A stretch of 64,000 nucleotides of DNA, taken from Symbiodinium microadriaticum (taxonomy: Eukaryota; Sar; Dinophyceae; Suessiales; Symbiodiniaceae). Below are positions 33,001 to 41,317 of the stretch, one piece after another (the stretch's first letter is position 1; the number at the start of each line of letters is the position of its first letter). Made by a program: the position numbers and the translations under genes. The notes below the pieces were generated by a model. The model was not told the origin of the DNA and did no database searches. It saw only the letters and a list, made by a program, of their open reading frames with translations. Location: contig LSRX01000820.1 in NCBI GenBank assembly GCA_001939145.1, positions 132,607 through 196,606 of the forward strand. The letters are read 5' to 3'.

Positions 33001-34936
33001 CCGGGTGAAGCTGACCCGCCACAGACATCGCCGCCTCGATCTGGAAATTGCCGAAGGCAAGGTCGTCGGCCGGCATCCCCTCGATAACGTGCATGTAGCA
33101 GAGAGGCTCGTCCTCGGGCTCCTCGATCGTCTCCTCCGGCTCCCGGCTTGCGGTGTTCACCATCAGGATCTGACCCGTGCCGCGCGTGCCGGCGTTCTCG
33201 GGGTTGCCCTCGGTGGCCTCATCCTCGGCAACAGCATGCACCATATAGGTCGGGGGCTCGTTCCAGGCGCCGTCGCTGAGAAGATGGGCCGCCGCTGTCC
33301 CAGAGCCTTTCCCGGCACCTCGTTTTGGGCACCGGCGGAAGTCGTGATCCTTGGCGCCGCATATGAAACACCCTGTGTACGAGGCGCTGCCGGGCTTTTG
33401 GCCGCCATCTGCCGCCAGAGCTGTAGAAGGAGGCGGTCCGGAAGAAGCAGCTCCTTTCTTGCCTTTCCCTTTTCCTTTGGGGCTAAACGACCCCTTTCCT
33501 TTCGACTTGCCTTTCCCCTTGCCCTTGCCAGCCAAGGGGTAGAAGCCTCGGGCAGTGTTCCGCGCCGCCACAAGCTGACGGGACTCCTTGAAGGAGCGCA
33601 CCTTGTCCTGGAAAAGGGCCAGGGCTTCTTGCATCTCCTTGCCAGAGATGGGGTCCACAGCCATGGCCTCGTTCACGTCGAACCACGGCTTTGCATCTGA
33701 CCAGTTCCACCAGATGCCCTCGGGGTCCTCGGTCCACCAGTCACCATCCTGGTAATACCAGAACACCTCGGCATCTCCATGGAGGGTGCACCAGGCCTCG
33801 GGCTCCTCTTCCGCAGCAAAGACGGGGTGCACTTCTTCGGGCAGGCGATCGCCCACCAAATGAATATTGCCCTGGGCCTCGTCAGGAATGGGCTCGTCCA
33901 GGAGGAGACCCCATGAGCCCTCTTGCTCCACCCAATAGGTTCGCTTCGGTCCTCGGCGTTCTTCTGCCTGAAGTAGATCCTCTTCCTGGTCGCGAAGAGC
34001 TCGCTCGATGAGGTCGATGTCCAGGCGATTGTTCGTTGCAGCCAGGACCGACAGCCGGGCGTGCGAAGGCAGGTGGGCCCTCCTCAGCAGAATCCATCCA
34101 AGCACCTCGGGCGGGAGCGCGTCGATCTCCTCCAGCTGGAACTTCTCCCACTCGGGCTGGGCCTCGTCCTCGTCATCGGACTCGTCTTGGTGCCGCCCTC
34201 GGGCAGAGTAATTCCAGCCGCCCGTGTCGTAGTTGTTCCACCAGGCTTCCCACTCGGCCGCGGTCCATCCACGGCTTCCTCGGTCACTCCTCTCATCGGC
34301 CACCGGCGGGTGATCATCTACCTGGGCTCCTGGGTGTACTTCTTGCACTTCGTCGTCAGCCTGGGGCTCCGGCTCTGCAGTGGTGTCGCTCCTGCGGCGA
34401 TCTATCGGCAGACCAGAGCCATCAGTGGAGGCCTTCGGGGACGAAGCTCCCAACCTCCTCGGTGAAGTCGCCGTGGTGCGCTTTGGTGATCCACGAGCCC
34501 TGGCCAAGGCCCGCTGCAGTCGTCTATAGCATTCTCGTAGTTCCGTGGTCCATTGCACCATCCGCGACCCAGGTTGACGCCGAAGACGAACCAGAAAGTC
34601 CTCAAGCCGGGTCCCGAGGTCAGGGACCGGGCTTCGACCCAGTCTGAGCTCGAGGTATTCTAGGAGGTAGGTCGCGCCCTCCTTCTGCTGAAGGCGGGCG
34701 TGGTCCAGATCAGAGCTCACATCCCAGGCCCGGCCGGTGAGGCGACTTGCCAGCTCTGCACCTATGAGGCGCCGCTTCTTGGGTGGTGTTCTTTCCCAGT
34801 GAAGACGCACCTTTCTCACATAGTTGTTCCAGCCAGCAGCTTCCCCGTCCCAAGACGGGACCTGATCGCGGTCACGCCGTTCCATGTGCCTCTGCCGGAA
34901 AACTGGAGAGCAGGAAGCCACGCCACTCGAAAACAA
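27017..34936 (-). CDS. Ty1/copia Gag-Pol polyprotein, 2639 aa
   Basis: A single frame from ATG 34936 to TAA 27017. A likelier Gag start is Met18 (MERRDRDQVPSWDG), since that opening matches dinoflagellate copia Gags. Domains: Gag to about 500; CCHC zinc knuckle 523-536 (C-x2-C-x4-H-x4-C); aspartic protease with DSGA at Asp651; integrase zinc finger from about 1464 with CPDC at 1500-1503; integrase catalytic Asp1530, Asp1596 and Glu1632, exactly D-x65-D-x35-E; reverse transcriptase with KADVRAAFL (Asp2196), YGL-x2-AP-x2-WY and HVDDF (Asp2293-2294); RNase H with WSDAAVG (Asp2449), AAETQAAS and TDAKSLYD. All catalytic residues I can check are present. Residues about 905-1172 look like wrong-frame text (Arg/Gly/Ser/Gln-rich) while frame +1 there encodes a plausible protein. 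It ends in RNase H; no env. Confidence 0.95.
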   Translation of the reverse strand: MFSSGVASCSPVFRQRHMERRDRDQVPSWDGEAAGWNNYVRKVRLHWERTPPKKRRLIGAELASRLTGRAWDVSSDLDHARLQQKEGATYLLEYLELRLGRSPVPDLGTRLEDFLVRLRRQPGSRMVQWTTELRECYRRLQRALARARGSPKRTTATSPRRLGASSPKASTDGSGLPIDRRRSDTTAEPEPQADDEVQEVHPGAQVDDHPPVADERSDRGSRGWTAAEWEAWWNNYDTGGWNYSARGRHQDESDDEDEAQPEWEKFQLEEIDALPPEVLGWILLRRAHLPSHARLSVLAATNNRLDIDLIERALRDQEEDLLQAEERRGPKRTYWVEQEGSWGLLLDEPIPDEAQGNIHLVGDRLPEEVHPVFAAEEEPEAWCTLHGDAEVFWYYQDGDWWTEDPEGIWWNWSDAKPWFDVNEAMAVDPISGKEMQEALALFQDKVRSFKESRQLVAARNTARGFYPLAGKGKGKGKSKGKGSFSPKGKGKGKKGAASSGPPPSTALAADGGQKPGSASYTGCFICGAKDHDFRRCPKRGAGKGSGTAAAHLLSDGAWNEPPTYMVHAVAEDEATEGNPENAGTRGTGQILMVNTASREPEETIEEPEDEPLCYMHVIEGMPADDLAFGNFQIEAAMSVAGQLHPGYAVIDSGATETVGSLEAIEAIVSMRRSRYGLENVRIYPEARRSFRFGNAQQETATSYVEVPQTLAGRPVALGAFALDVPRIPILLSIRTLKKLGAEINFQRRTIVFKAIDPGVVIGLQESASGHLLLDLVHDWLRTPSAGQSFSGTVLSQVLSGYKERAEGAVHTCEPGGLPDNPHEPLPEPPLPQQPRGPELPEQPGEHVHAVVPPAVPTSSSLRHVSFDTSDHAVPNHVPVFDLTAADEISRDSMGHLCSRLFSRQLPLCDHGVQGQRSTGREQRFHGSSPESSQQGQVEDEGRQGQDRVRHVEGSWSRPAGPEDSRPAVPWQPCADAGGTRQLVGCERTRALGSLQGVPAPAPLCSGLWRSRSLSPSWAPASRCQESRGDHGRARGSGRARSQGDPQRQGGGTPGSRRLSSSPSRDRALPEGPGHEQGGEQQGEGRLPRQQPQRRREGQGQAEGARCAAEEEAGPTSTRGFGLRELWNECRGRAQAHPEEECQAAECQGSGTSRGPGEGGHVDQGQSSRTGRMILDEEGFLTAPGNLDANQAGAIRDSVKEILDGFDGDVAELPRHHSGIHLLEVGTSAASGLRTAVEQRHGAAARMSPFEFDFGRKAGADQALEAARALTPALLWISIPSAGLELPANEPPEASPEQHKTWQYRRKRGRKMMKTALRLAEDQVKRGGHVAWEWPKDSPAWKEPEVKGFLRKLAKQAAMHVAVFEDKAVGKVWRIVATSPALQRAIVHAQAATSERRTPSAMSRSLSVSSRYPEKLCKAIAEFALQAEHRGGDEHEEKAFGLSDEPLLESKLEPADRKRAEALVHRLHVRAGHPSGKTLAKVLRARGAHHEVIKIAMEHTCPDCQEMRLPDLSPNVSLQQSEVPWKVVQIDNAELRVEDTVTHFMVITDEATHFVVVAKLFERHHQEGRNATAEEAILALEQHWTQVFGFPDRLRCDPEGCFRSRLLEAWAADVGIEVTPCPAEAHHQIGQVESLVKKLKQDATTLLAGHPVGAHRALLHSAAAHNTVHRVQGFSPSQWAFGRDFGPGGRLFESEQDLPAVQNSLQQGHTFYDHMEARKAAEDIARRSQASYQLGRLLNMKTRRKVVFVPGDLVFYRRVQPPADAPAHPGLGFAKVGMGRWFGPGRVLATETRNDDKGATRKPGQTVWIISGGRLKRCSPDQPRHASEREAAIAEATDAATPPWTFHSILQSLEGGGYEIFDDYVFPEDVGALPAGPRGRSRARSRTPGREAPARGVDKDAEKQERGAQNSAPRTPGGPRETSIDNRPSAEKRERSAQNSAPRTPGGPPSTLPAVDPYRYLGDPSYDPTLFRFLMDQQAAQAAQQQQVPLFKKQKPQGSKSRQVPPSPGSRAPPTTSPQGGASSSQAPSGMLVGNDDLEDDVQQAAETFVQLEPNDQVMCAIELPLPKNDNQWKRLRRDPTVWMAKGLRKQEVRFGRLDEKGKADFEAAKQAEVNQWIKEAAARRVQGHIAQDRLMSMRWVLTYKESGAAKARIVIVGYQDPDLATLVSSSPTMSRRTRQLVYQQATLRKWKTLKADVRAAFLQTAPTQISRCVFAKPVPELARAMHLQDGEAVQIAKACYGLVNAPAEWYRDVNKTLVSLGMTQLKTEPCAWRFVKWKGGVPQLMGIIAAHVDDFVIAGDEQDAEWTEIVNRFHQSYRWSPWEVVSYNHCGVMIKEGHREIIMDQSKYCAQIDEIKFENRSDEAPATKDEVAQLRAALGALQWRAYSTAPQLMVQLSMLQSSVNNATVRVLKQANKLVREAYHGRFMHIKVTDLDGTAPEQVTFVAWSDAAVGNRPDYGSTGGYLICATTPGMGQGEQAAVTPISWRSGRLKRVARSSLAAETQAASEAEEELMLVRMQWKEMLGYDVNLRNPGTEIRDIPGILVTDAKSLYDVLHKEDLNSAAGGLQEKYSALELLSLCERVREGQTSVRWVNSDAQIADSLTKPTKPGALHQLLQTGRWKLIYDPEFTSAKRLKQRA
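29097..29241 (-). repeat. 57-bp in-frame duplication inside the polyprotein gene
   Basis: Segments 29097-29153 and 29185-29241 are nearly identical and encode QNSAPRTPGGP twice, in the linker between integrase and reverse transcriptase. The second Lys/Arg-rich lead-in is also repeated. It looks like a slippage or unequal-crossover product in a low-constraint linker. Confidence 0.8.
31420..32208 (-). CDS. 262-codon frame overlapping the copia polyprotein in frame +1
   Basis: Runs from ATG 32208 (MASKDKGAPAESSG) to TGA 31420, shifted +1 from the polyprotein. It reads more like protein than the polyprotein frame over the same DNA: an Ala/Lys-rich start, then PPCHGNHVPM, NAHGRWEVCKECRLRLLYVP (two Cys pairs, a possible metal site), GPLPADAKKAVEIMEERV (helical), a Lys-rich tail and an acidic end (DSDSESSGMSAVDEP). 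Its TGA overlaps the ATG of MILDEEGF in the polyprotein frame as ATGA. I recall C-rich segments of this kind between protease and integrase in dinoflagellate copia proteins. Either two compensating indels put this copy out of frame, or frameshifting or reinitiation is used. A separate protein is less likely. Confidence 0.55.
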   Translation of the reverse strand: MASKDKGAPAESSGSTAAPPKAASKAKSKTKADKVKTEYDMSRAAGPDPRDPRTAGPPCHGNHVPMPAGRGSLSGANAHGRWEVCKECRLRLLYVPAFGAHAHYRQAGPLPADAKKAVEIMEERVAAGEPGAKEILNAKAAALQGAEDSLLRRLETVRSQKAQAMNKAESSKAKDGYPDNNPSADAKAKDKLKERGAQPKKKPDPPQHVDSDSESSGMSAVDEPRRIPKKSAKRQNAKEAELQEAQEKEDTWTKVNPPEPGA

Positions 34937-34991
34937 GGTTGCCCTGGATCTCGCTGTGACTCCTTTCTCACACGAGCCTCACCCTTCTCAG

Positions 34992-35008
34992 GGCAGGCTC
35001 CGCTACCA
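34992..35008 (-). promoter_or_regulatory. Primer binding site, initiator tRNA-Met type
   Basis: Beginning one base inside the 5' LTR, the element strand reads TGGTAGCGGAGCCTGCC. TGGTA.C.GAGC is the classic complement of the 3' end of eukaryotic initiator tRNA-Met used by Ty1/copia elements. The local tRNA sequence is not available here to check exact pairing. Confidence 0.8.
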
Positions 35009-35019
35009 ATGTTGGTAGC
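35002..35019. repeat. Palindrome across the LTR/PBS junction
   Basis: GCTACCAATGTTGGTAGC: 8-bp arms around a TG centre. One arm is the LTR end, the other the primer binding site. The right LTR therefore ends in the same letters as the tRNA 3' end. The left LTR lacks the second arm, so the palindrome exists only at the 5' side of the element. Confidence 0.85.
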
Positions 35020-35283
35020 AGGCCAGCTCCTATGAGCTGAACGAACTCTTCTGCAACCCAGCTGCGCAAACTCAGCACCGCACTGTCACAGATATTTTCC
35101 GCTTTGCTTGTAAGGCTTCAGCCACGTAGCTTCGAAGGCCATGAAAGGCCAACACGGCAAAAGGGTTCCCTTGAGAGGAAAAGATTGCCGGAGTACAGGA
35201 AAAATGCATGTGGTGCCGTGACGTGTCGGAGGCTGTACGTGACATGTCACAAAGGGAATGCTGACAATCCTTCGGAAAGAGCA
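35010..35283 (-). repeat. 5' LTR of the copia element (274 bp)
   Basis: Read on the element strand it begins TGCTCTTTCCGAAGG and ends CTACCAACA. It should contain the element promoter and polyadenylation signals, but I could not place either; the LTR is short. It is one base longer than the 3' LTR. Confidence 0.95.
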
Positions 35284-35288
35284 CTAGC
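35284..35288 (+). repeat. Target-site duplication CTAGC, right copy
   Basis: Matches the left copy at 26700-26704. The host DNA resumes with TAGGGTTGAACC. The empty site would have been CTAGC once. Confidence 0.95.
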
Positions 35289-35635
35289 TAGGGTTGAACC
35301 TACACTTCTCTCAGTGCTTGCCTTGCTGCTGTACTACTTTTCCAAACTGTGTTCTGTCCCTTACTGCTTGCCACGCATCACTTTCCGCTGCCTTGCAAAC
35401 TCGTGAAACCACGGGTGTCGTCTGCTGTGTCTTTGGCGGTCACTGCGCCGCATCTTGGACTGTGTAGCGTCGCACAAACAAAACGAGGCTCTGCAACGTA
35501 AACACCTGAACCTTTCCCTTTCAAAAACTAGCTTTTTTCAGCGTCGTCCATTCTTGAAGATTAAGAATGCCACGTCTGCCTCTGCTACCGACCAGTGATG
35601 TCCCAAAATGACACACGGTAAGATCAACCACAGCT
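35289..35635. other. Spacer after the copia element
   Basis: I see no gene, RNA or repeat in this short stretch on the far side of the insertion. If the 25.6-26.6 kb gene extends across the element, an upstream exon could lie here or beyond, but none was recognised. Confidence 0.3.
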
Positions 35636-35860
35636 AGTAGTGGCAGCAGGAATAGAAGAACAAGAAGCGGGAGTAGGAGCAGGAGTAGTGGTAGTATTTG
35701 TAGTCGTCGCCGTCGTCGTAGCAGTGGCAGTGGCAGTTGCATTAGCAGTGGCAGTGGCCGTAGCAGCAGCAGCGGCAGCAGCAGCAGGAGCAGACGCAGG
35801 AGCGGCAGTAGCAGTAGCTGGTCTGGTAGCGGTATCAGTAGTGCGGTAGTGGTCATGGCA
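35636..35860 (+). repeat. GYN triplet tract
   Basis: In one plus-strand phase almost all triplets are GTN, GCN or GGN with a variable last base, giving an apparent Ala/Val/Gly frame (35640-35849). It is non-identical to the 23.7 kb tract in order but built the same way. Antisense frames read poly-Leu/Pro and Thr/Ala. Confidence 0.75.
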
Positions 35861-36049
35861 GTAGCGGCACAACTCAAGAGCGGCTGTACTTGTGGAATGT
35901 GTCTGGGGTGCCTTGTGATGGACGCGGAAGCTGGACGGCCAGCATGAAGGACTTCCTTGCCCCCAAGCCACCAAGACGAAAGAGAAATTGCCAAAGTGTG
36001 CCTGACTTGAAGCATCGTGTCAGCATACCCGCTGCCCTTCGACCGGAAC

Positions 36050-37188
36050 TCAATGGCCATGGCGCAGCCAGTGCCTCTGCTGAAAGCTATCAGCGAAAGC
36101 CACCGCGGAAACAACAGTCCAAGCAGCGTTGGCCATCTTTGGTCCGTCCTGTAGCAAGAACAACGTGCACTGTCGCGAAGAAACAGCTGCATGGCGCGTA
36201 GCATGAGTGCGCCTAGCCAGGACAGCTTGCATGCTCTGCTCAGAACCTGCAGAGCTGAAACCGCGCGCCGTATGTCTCAACTGCTTGCTTGCCTCGGGCG
36301 GTGGGCTTCTGGGAGTGCCATCCTGGCTCACCACCTCAAGCTGCTCCCTTGTTGCTTCTGGCAGTGTCTCACTCTCTGTCTGGGAGGCTGGCTCGAGAAA
36401 GCTCGAGGTCGCAGCCAGTAAGGTTTTCAATGAGAATGGTGACCTGCAGAGCTTCATAGTCAGGCTTCAGCGTTTTGATGAAGATTCCTCGTCGGCACAA
36501 AGGCCGCAAGACAGTCAAGCAGTGGATCACCAGAAACCATAAACCGGATGTCAAACAGTAGTCGCTGATGAGTAGTACGGTTCGGAGTGAAACTTTGCAA
36601 CCTGCCTAAGTACCGCACCTCTCTCATGGTCCACCAGCATGAGGCGGTCTGAATGGCCAGACTTCGCAAACTGGTTGCCCACGACTGCTGTAAAGTTATC
36701 CTGGTTTGTTGGTGCCTTGCTCATTACCGCACTGGACTTCACGCACTCACTGCTCGCTCACTCCGTCGCTGCCGTTCAATGGAGTAGTGCTCTGCGGTAG
36801 CTGCATTCTGCAACATGCTGCAGTTCTTTCCAAGGCATCGTTGCGCCCAGCTTGACTTGGGAAATACCAGCCGCCTACTGTCGTGGCTGCACCAAAGAAA
36901 AAGTCTTGTCTAAGCTGTTCATGACTACACATATGACCGAACTTCCCAAATTGATCTAGTGAACTATCCTGGGAACTCGCAGGAAATTGTAGATCGTAGA
37001 GGCTTAGAGCCAAAGTCTGCAGCTGTTCGACTGGTGTGCGGAAGTTGCTTTCCTGTGGAAAGGCCCTCAGCAGGCTGTGCAGCTCCAAAAGTAGATTCGA
37101 AATTTTTTTTCTCACCGTCGGCGACGCCTCTGGGACCACCAGCGGTATAGACAATCAAAGGAGGTGTATGATACTGACCATGGCCCAT
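36050..37188 (-). CDS. Hypothetical multi-exon gene
   Basis: Unrecognised. Coding-like minus-strand segments in order: GQYHTPPLIVYTAGGPRG (from 37188) overlapping KISNLLLELHSLLRAF in another frame; QDFFFGAATTVGGWYFPSQ (about 36850-36920); APTNQDNFTAVVGNQFAKSG (about 36660-36720); FIKTLKPDYEALQVTILIEN (about 36420-36480); and a polar EPASQTESETLPEATREQLE stretch (about 36330-36395). Lengths and frame changes fit small exons. No domain was identified and joins were not worked out. Two genes, or partial pseudogene pieces, are possible. Confidence 0.35.
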
Positions 37189-40127
37189 GGCTATGTTGCA
37201 ACAGAACTGCTGGTCGGCTTGTCGTTTTCACAACCCCTTCCTACCGCAAGTGCAGGGTGAACATATCGGGGCAGCAGCTGGCCAATGCGAGTTCAAGGCT
37301 CCTGCATCCAGTTTTCTGACCGCGCAACATGGTGGCAACGGCCCCTACCTGATCTCCCTCTGGCCGGCTCCAACCCCAAATCAGGCTTTCTCTCTCGGCC
37401 CGGGCGTGCCGCCAGTCGGCCCATCTAAACTCGGATATTTCACGATGAAGGCTTTTTGAGTTCAGATGCACGCGAGTCTATGCGGCATTCGTCGTCGCTT
37501 GCCAGCACGGAAGTGCATCTTCGCAGCAGGCTATGCAAAGCTTTTCAAGAAGCCAAACCGTAGTTCGCTCTCAACATCGACGCGATTTACTCGGACACTG
37601 ATCACTTTCTTCTCACTGGTCAGTATTCACTGTTCTGTTGTTCTCTGCCGAACCCGCCAACCACCAGGTTAATTACTAGGTTCGAGGTCATATGTTGAGG
37701 CTTCAATCCGTTCTCTCGGATTTGCACTCGAGTCAGCGGGCCAGCAACGAAGCTACAGCAATTCTCCGATGTGCGGAGGCGCCTGCAGCTCAGAGTTTCA
37801 AGCAGTCCGACAGTCTGAGGCTGACGGTACAAAGCAAAACCCAAAAAGGACAGCGCCTCGGGATCGAAAGCAGTCACGTTTGCTTTCGGAGCATTGTCCC
37901 ATTTGGTTCGTCGCGGAACGACCTGACGACAATCAGTCTCGAAACCGGGAGCCCACCTGTTGCAACATGCCAACAGACACAAACGTTGTGCTGAGCTTTT
38001 CTGGTAGCAGCCCCTCGCAACGACAACAACGACATGCCTCGCCACGGAATGCCTCCGGCTTCTGCGCGGAACCTCAATCCATGCACGACATGAGTCCTGA
38101 GGTAGTAGAAGACCCTACGGAGGGCTCAGTCACGCTTCAGGCTTCAGGTGCAGAGAATACCTCCGAAACGGCCTTTCAACAGCGCCATGCTGTTCCAATT
38201 TCTACCACGAGTGCCTGCTGGAGCTGGAGTGTTGCCTCGTATCCGGCAAGCCATCACAAGTTCAACACCGCACCTCTGACACACATGAAACTAACTGATG
38301 TGAAAACGAGAGGTTGAGGCCTGGACTCACGAAATCCTGGCAAATGCTGCACCACAGACCCTCGATCACTGTCGATTTTCTTATGAGACTGAGAGGCCTC
38401 TTCGTCGAAGAAGTTGGGGTCATTCCAGCTCTCCTCGTTCGTGTCATCAACACCCTGACGTGAGTCCTAGGCAGGAACGGCAAACAACTTTCCTCACATG
38501 CAGTGATGAATGGCAACCTGTCATGCGAAGCAGTTCCTTGTCGTCGTCGGCAGTGTTACCGCCATCCTCAGCAGGAAGCGTTCTGAGCCCACCGATCAGC
38601 CTGGTGGAACGGCACTCTGGATGCAATCAAGCGGCATAGCTTTGCTTCTCATCACCTGCATTTCTAGCAAGTCCAAGCTTCTGCTACATTGCATCAAAAC
38701 ACCGGTCCTTGCTTCCAGTTCCAATTTTTGCGGCCCTTCCAGCCGCCACCTGCAATTGAATGCCACGGATCAGCTTACAGAAGCTCAGCTTCAGCTGCCC
38801 CTGCAACAGAGGCCTGACTTCCCGTCGCGGTTCCGCCTTCGTGACGCATAAGGCAAGGGCACCAAGTCCGGAGCGGTGTGCAATCACCGGCACGTCGCCT
38901 CTTCCCCTTCTTGCCCTGGCCTTGAAACAGGTGCAACGTTGCAACCACCGCAACTTGTCTGTCACATTACGAGTGATGCTTCTCCTTCGTCTTTGGCAAG
39001 TGCAAGCAAAATTGGGAGGCTAAGCTGAAGAGGACCAATCCCAGCAAAACAAAAGACTCCGCAATCTGCGCGCACTCATTTAGCGCAGGCACATTCACAT
39101 GGACACAGAGGGCTACGTTCCAGACGTTATGTTGGCATCCTTTTGAAGTAACACACTTGCGAATTCCGTCCCGGCACATGCTATGAAGCTGGCAACACAC
39201 ACGAACAACCTGGCCTTTGCCACCCTTTCCACGGCCTTGGCCAATTGGCTGACGCCGTTCCCTGCAGGTCAGATGCTTGGACAAGGCTTGCCGAGATGGC
39301 TACCGATTAATCGGAATCTAACAGCAAGCAGCACCATTAACCTGCTTGCATTCACAAGTCGCGTGGCTCGGCTACTCTGGGGATTTGCTTTAGAAGCGAC
39401 TGGCACCTTCTTGTCACCGGCTGAGCCGCAAGGGTAGAATGTTCGTGGCTGGGCCTGTCGTTGTCGTCGCGGCGACCGTCGCGATCCTCGGTAGGAGGTT
39501 CCAAGGACCGGTCTAGCTAGCATGCTGCATGGGCCGCCTGGCATGTTATGCAGCTGCCCTCTGAAAACTTCACAGTGCGACGGGCTGTGTGCTAAAAGCC
39601 AGGTGGCATTGGTGCCATAGTTCTGTTGCTGCCTGCAGCTCGAAGCTGCAAAGACAGTGCTGTCCTGCCTTCGAGCTTGTAAACTCGTAACTAGTTCGCT
39701 GAGAAGCGGAAACATGCCACCGAATGATGCCCCGAGCCCTGGAAAACGGAAGGCCGGCAGGTGCGTGCCTCCACCTTACTTTTGGAGGTCCGCCATCCAC
39801 GGTCGTGTAGTGCTTCAAGAAGTTCTGAGCACGGGTCGAACATGGCTTGGCACAGCAGTTGCGCCAGAACATGGAGTAAGTAACAGCACCCAAGGAGCTC
39901 TACAGCTTCATTCGCATGCAGGCTGTACATGCAGTGAGGTGCAGCAGACGCGTCGAGTTGCTGTTCCTTATTAGCCAAGACGCAGAGACATTCGGATCTT
40001 TGTCCCAGCTTTCGTTGACCTGGTTGCTTGTGGAAATGTCGGCGTCTCAGGAACAGTCAGGTCTGCATTAAGTTCTGGCATGCGAGCATGTCCACTGCCT
40101 CCTATATTCCTGCTTCATGTGTCGGCA
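37189..40127. other. No recognised gene; one plus-strand candidate
   Basis: A plus-strand frame at 37769-38317 has a polar, Ser/Glu/Gln-rich second half (DPTEGSVTLQASGAENTSET) that could be coding, opposite to the general gene direction. Other frames (38510-38851 plus, 39269-39715 minus) have no motif I recognise. I see no RNA gene or large repeat. Confidence 0.3.
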
Positions 40128-41317
40128 TCATGAAGACAAATGCAAGACGGGCCAAGCGATGTCTGCTGGCAGCTGGGCACCAGGGCTGGCCGTTGTCGGA
40201 AGGCCAGAGCACGAGTCTAACAGTCTGAGGGCGAGACGTTCACACGAATCGTCACCTCTCGCTGCACTTTTCTGGCGTACTCTTGCAGGCCTCAGGACTA
40301 TGATTCGGCTTACCCATGCCTCGCACAAGTCAACATGCCTTCTGAAAGAAATGTGCACATGTCTATGTCGCATCCAGCGCCCAACAATGTCCAGCTCAGG
40401 CCCCGCACAAGCAAGTCGCCGCGCATCCAAGCAGATAATTTGTCCTGTGGTGGTTGGCGGGGGAGTCGAGTTGCGACATAGCCTTTTCAGACATGGGAGC
40501 TCGAAGGATCCTTGGTGGATCACACACCGGAGCTTCAGGAAGTCATCTCTCAGCGGGTCAGCCTGGTGGACAGCTGCTTTGGCTAGGATAGCACACTCAT
40601 CAAGCGGATTTTGGAGGGAAGCATTGGACGGCATCTCCGGCCTCGGCCAAGACCAGCTTGTCGACCAGCTCTTGCATCGGACGTCCTGACAAGACCGGGA
40701 AGAGGCAAGTCGCCACTGCTTTTCTTCCGTCCAGGGCGGTCGAGTGATGCTGGGCCCAAATGAGATTCTCAGCGCGCGACCATCCTGGAAACAACCGCCT
40801 CAGATGCCCAGGTCTTCTTCTGTTTGCCGGTGTCGACTCACGACGACTCACGACCACTGTCAGTCTGCCGGTCGAAACTATGATGATTCGCTGGACGAAA
40901 TCTACGATTCCTCCAAGTCTTGGCCGGGAAGCGTATGTCGATGGGGTGGGGGCTGCATGAAACCACTTGGTCAAGGAGCATCTCCTCAGCACCCGGAGGC
41001 CGCCGTCGGTTCCATGCTGGGCAGTCAAGGTAACCAGAGCCGAGGCGATGGCCTTGTCGCCCAAAGGGTTCTCTTCAACCTTTTCGCGCCGACGGCCTTG
41101 GTGGTTAAGGCAGGAGACCTGCACTGCAGGTCCTCCAAGCTGCTGCTGCAGCTGCGTGCACAGCATCATCCACTGATGCGGGCAGCAGCTTGTGACCTTC
41201 CACAAGTTCCAGAAGTCTAGGCGCCTGGCGACGTTCGCCTCCTGCGAGCACAGAAGAGGGCAGCCAATGAGAGCACAAGGAAGCGTGCATACTACGTGAC
41301 ATGTCCAGTCTCCGCAC
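40128..41317 (-). CDS. Hypothetical gene, helical, several candidate exons
   Basis: Unrecognised. Minus-strand segments: APRLLELVEGHKLLPASVDD and AVHAAAAAAWRTC (about 41160-41230), ENPLGDKAIASALVTLTAQH (about 41020-41080), QELVDKLVLAEAGDAV (about 40630-40680), and a 168-codon frame (40128-40634) starting QNPLDECAILAKAAVHQADP. The segments are Leu/Ala-rich and helical, in the style of helical-repeat organelle RNA-binding proteins, but no repeat unit is clear enough to say so. A plus-strand frame of 190 codons overlaps antisense and is probably a shadow. Confidence 0.35.

Larger units (their letters stand above)
26705..35283 (-). mobile_element. Complete Ty1/copia LTR retrotransposon, 8,579 bp
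   Basis: The element lies on the minus strand and has every expected part: 5' LTR (35010-35283), primer binding site next to it, one long Gag-Pol frame in the order Gag, protease, integrase, RT, RNase H (the Ty1/copia order), 3' LTR (26705-26977) and a 5-bp target duplication. The two LTRs differ by a single-base indel, so insertion was recent relative to the substitution rate. No in-frame stop interrupts the 2639-codon frame, although one internal section seems out of its ancestral frame. No envelope gene is present. Element length and polyprotein are well above those of yeast Ty1 and fly copia. Confidence 0.97.
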
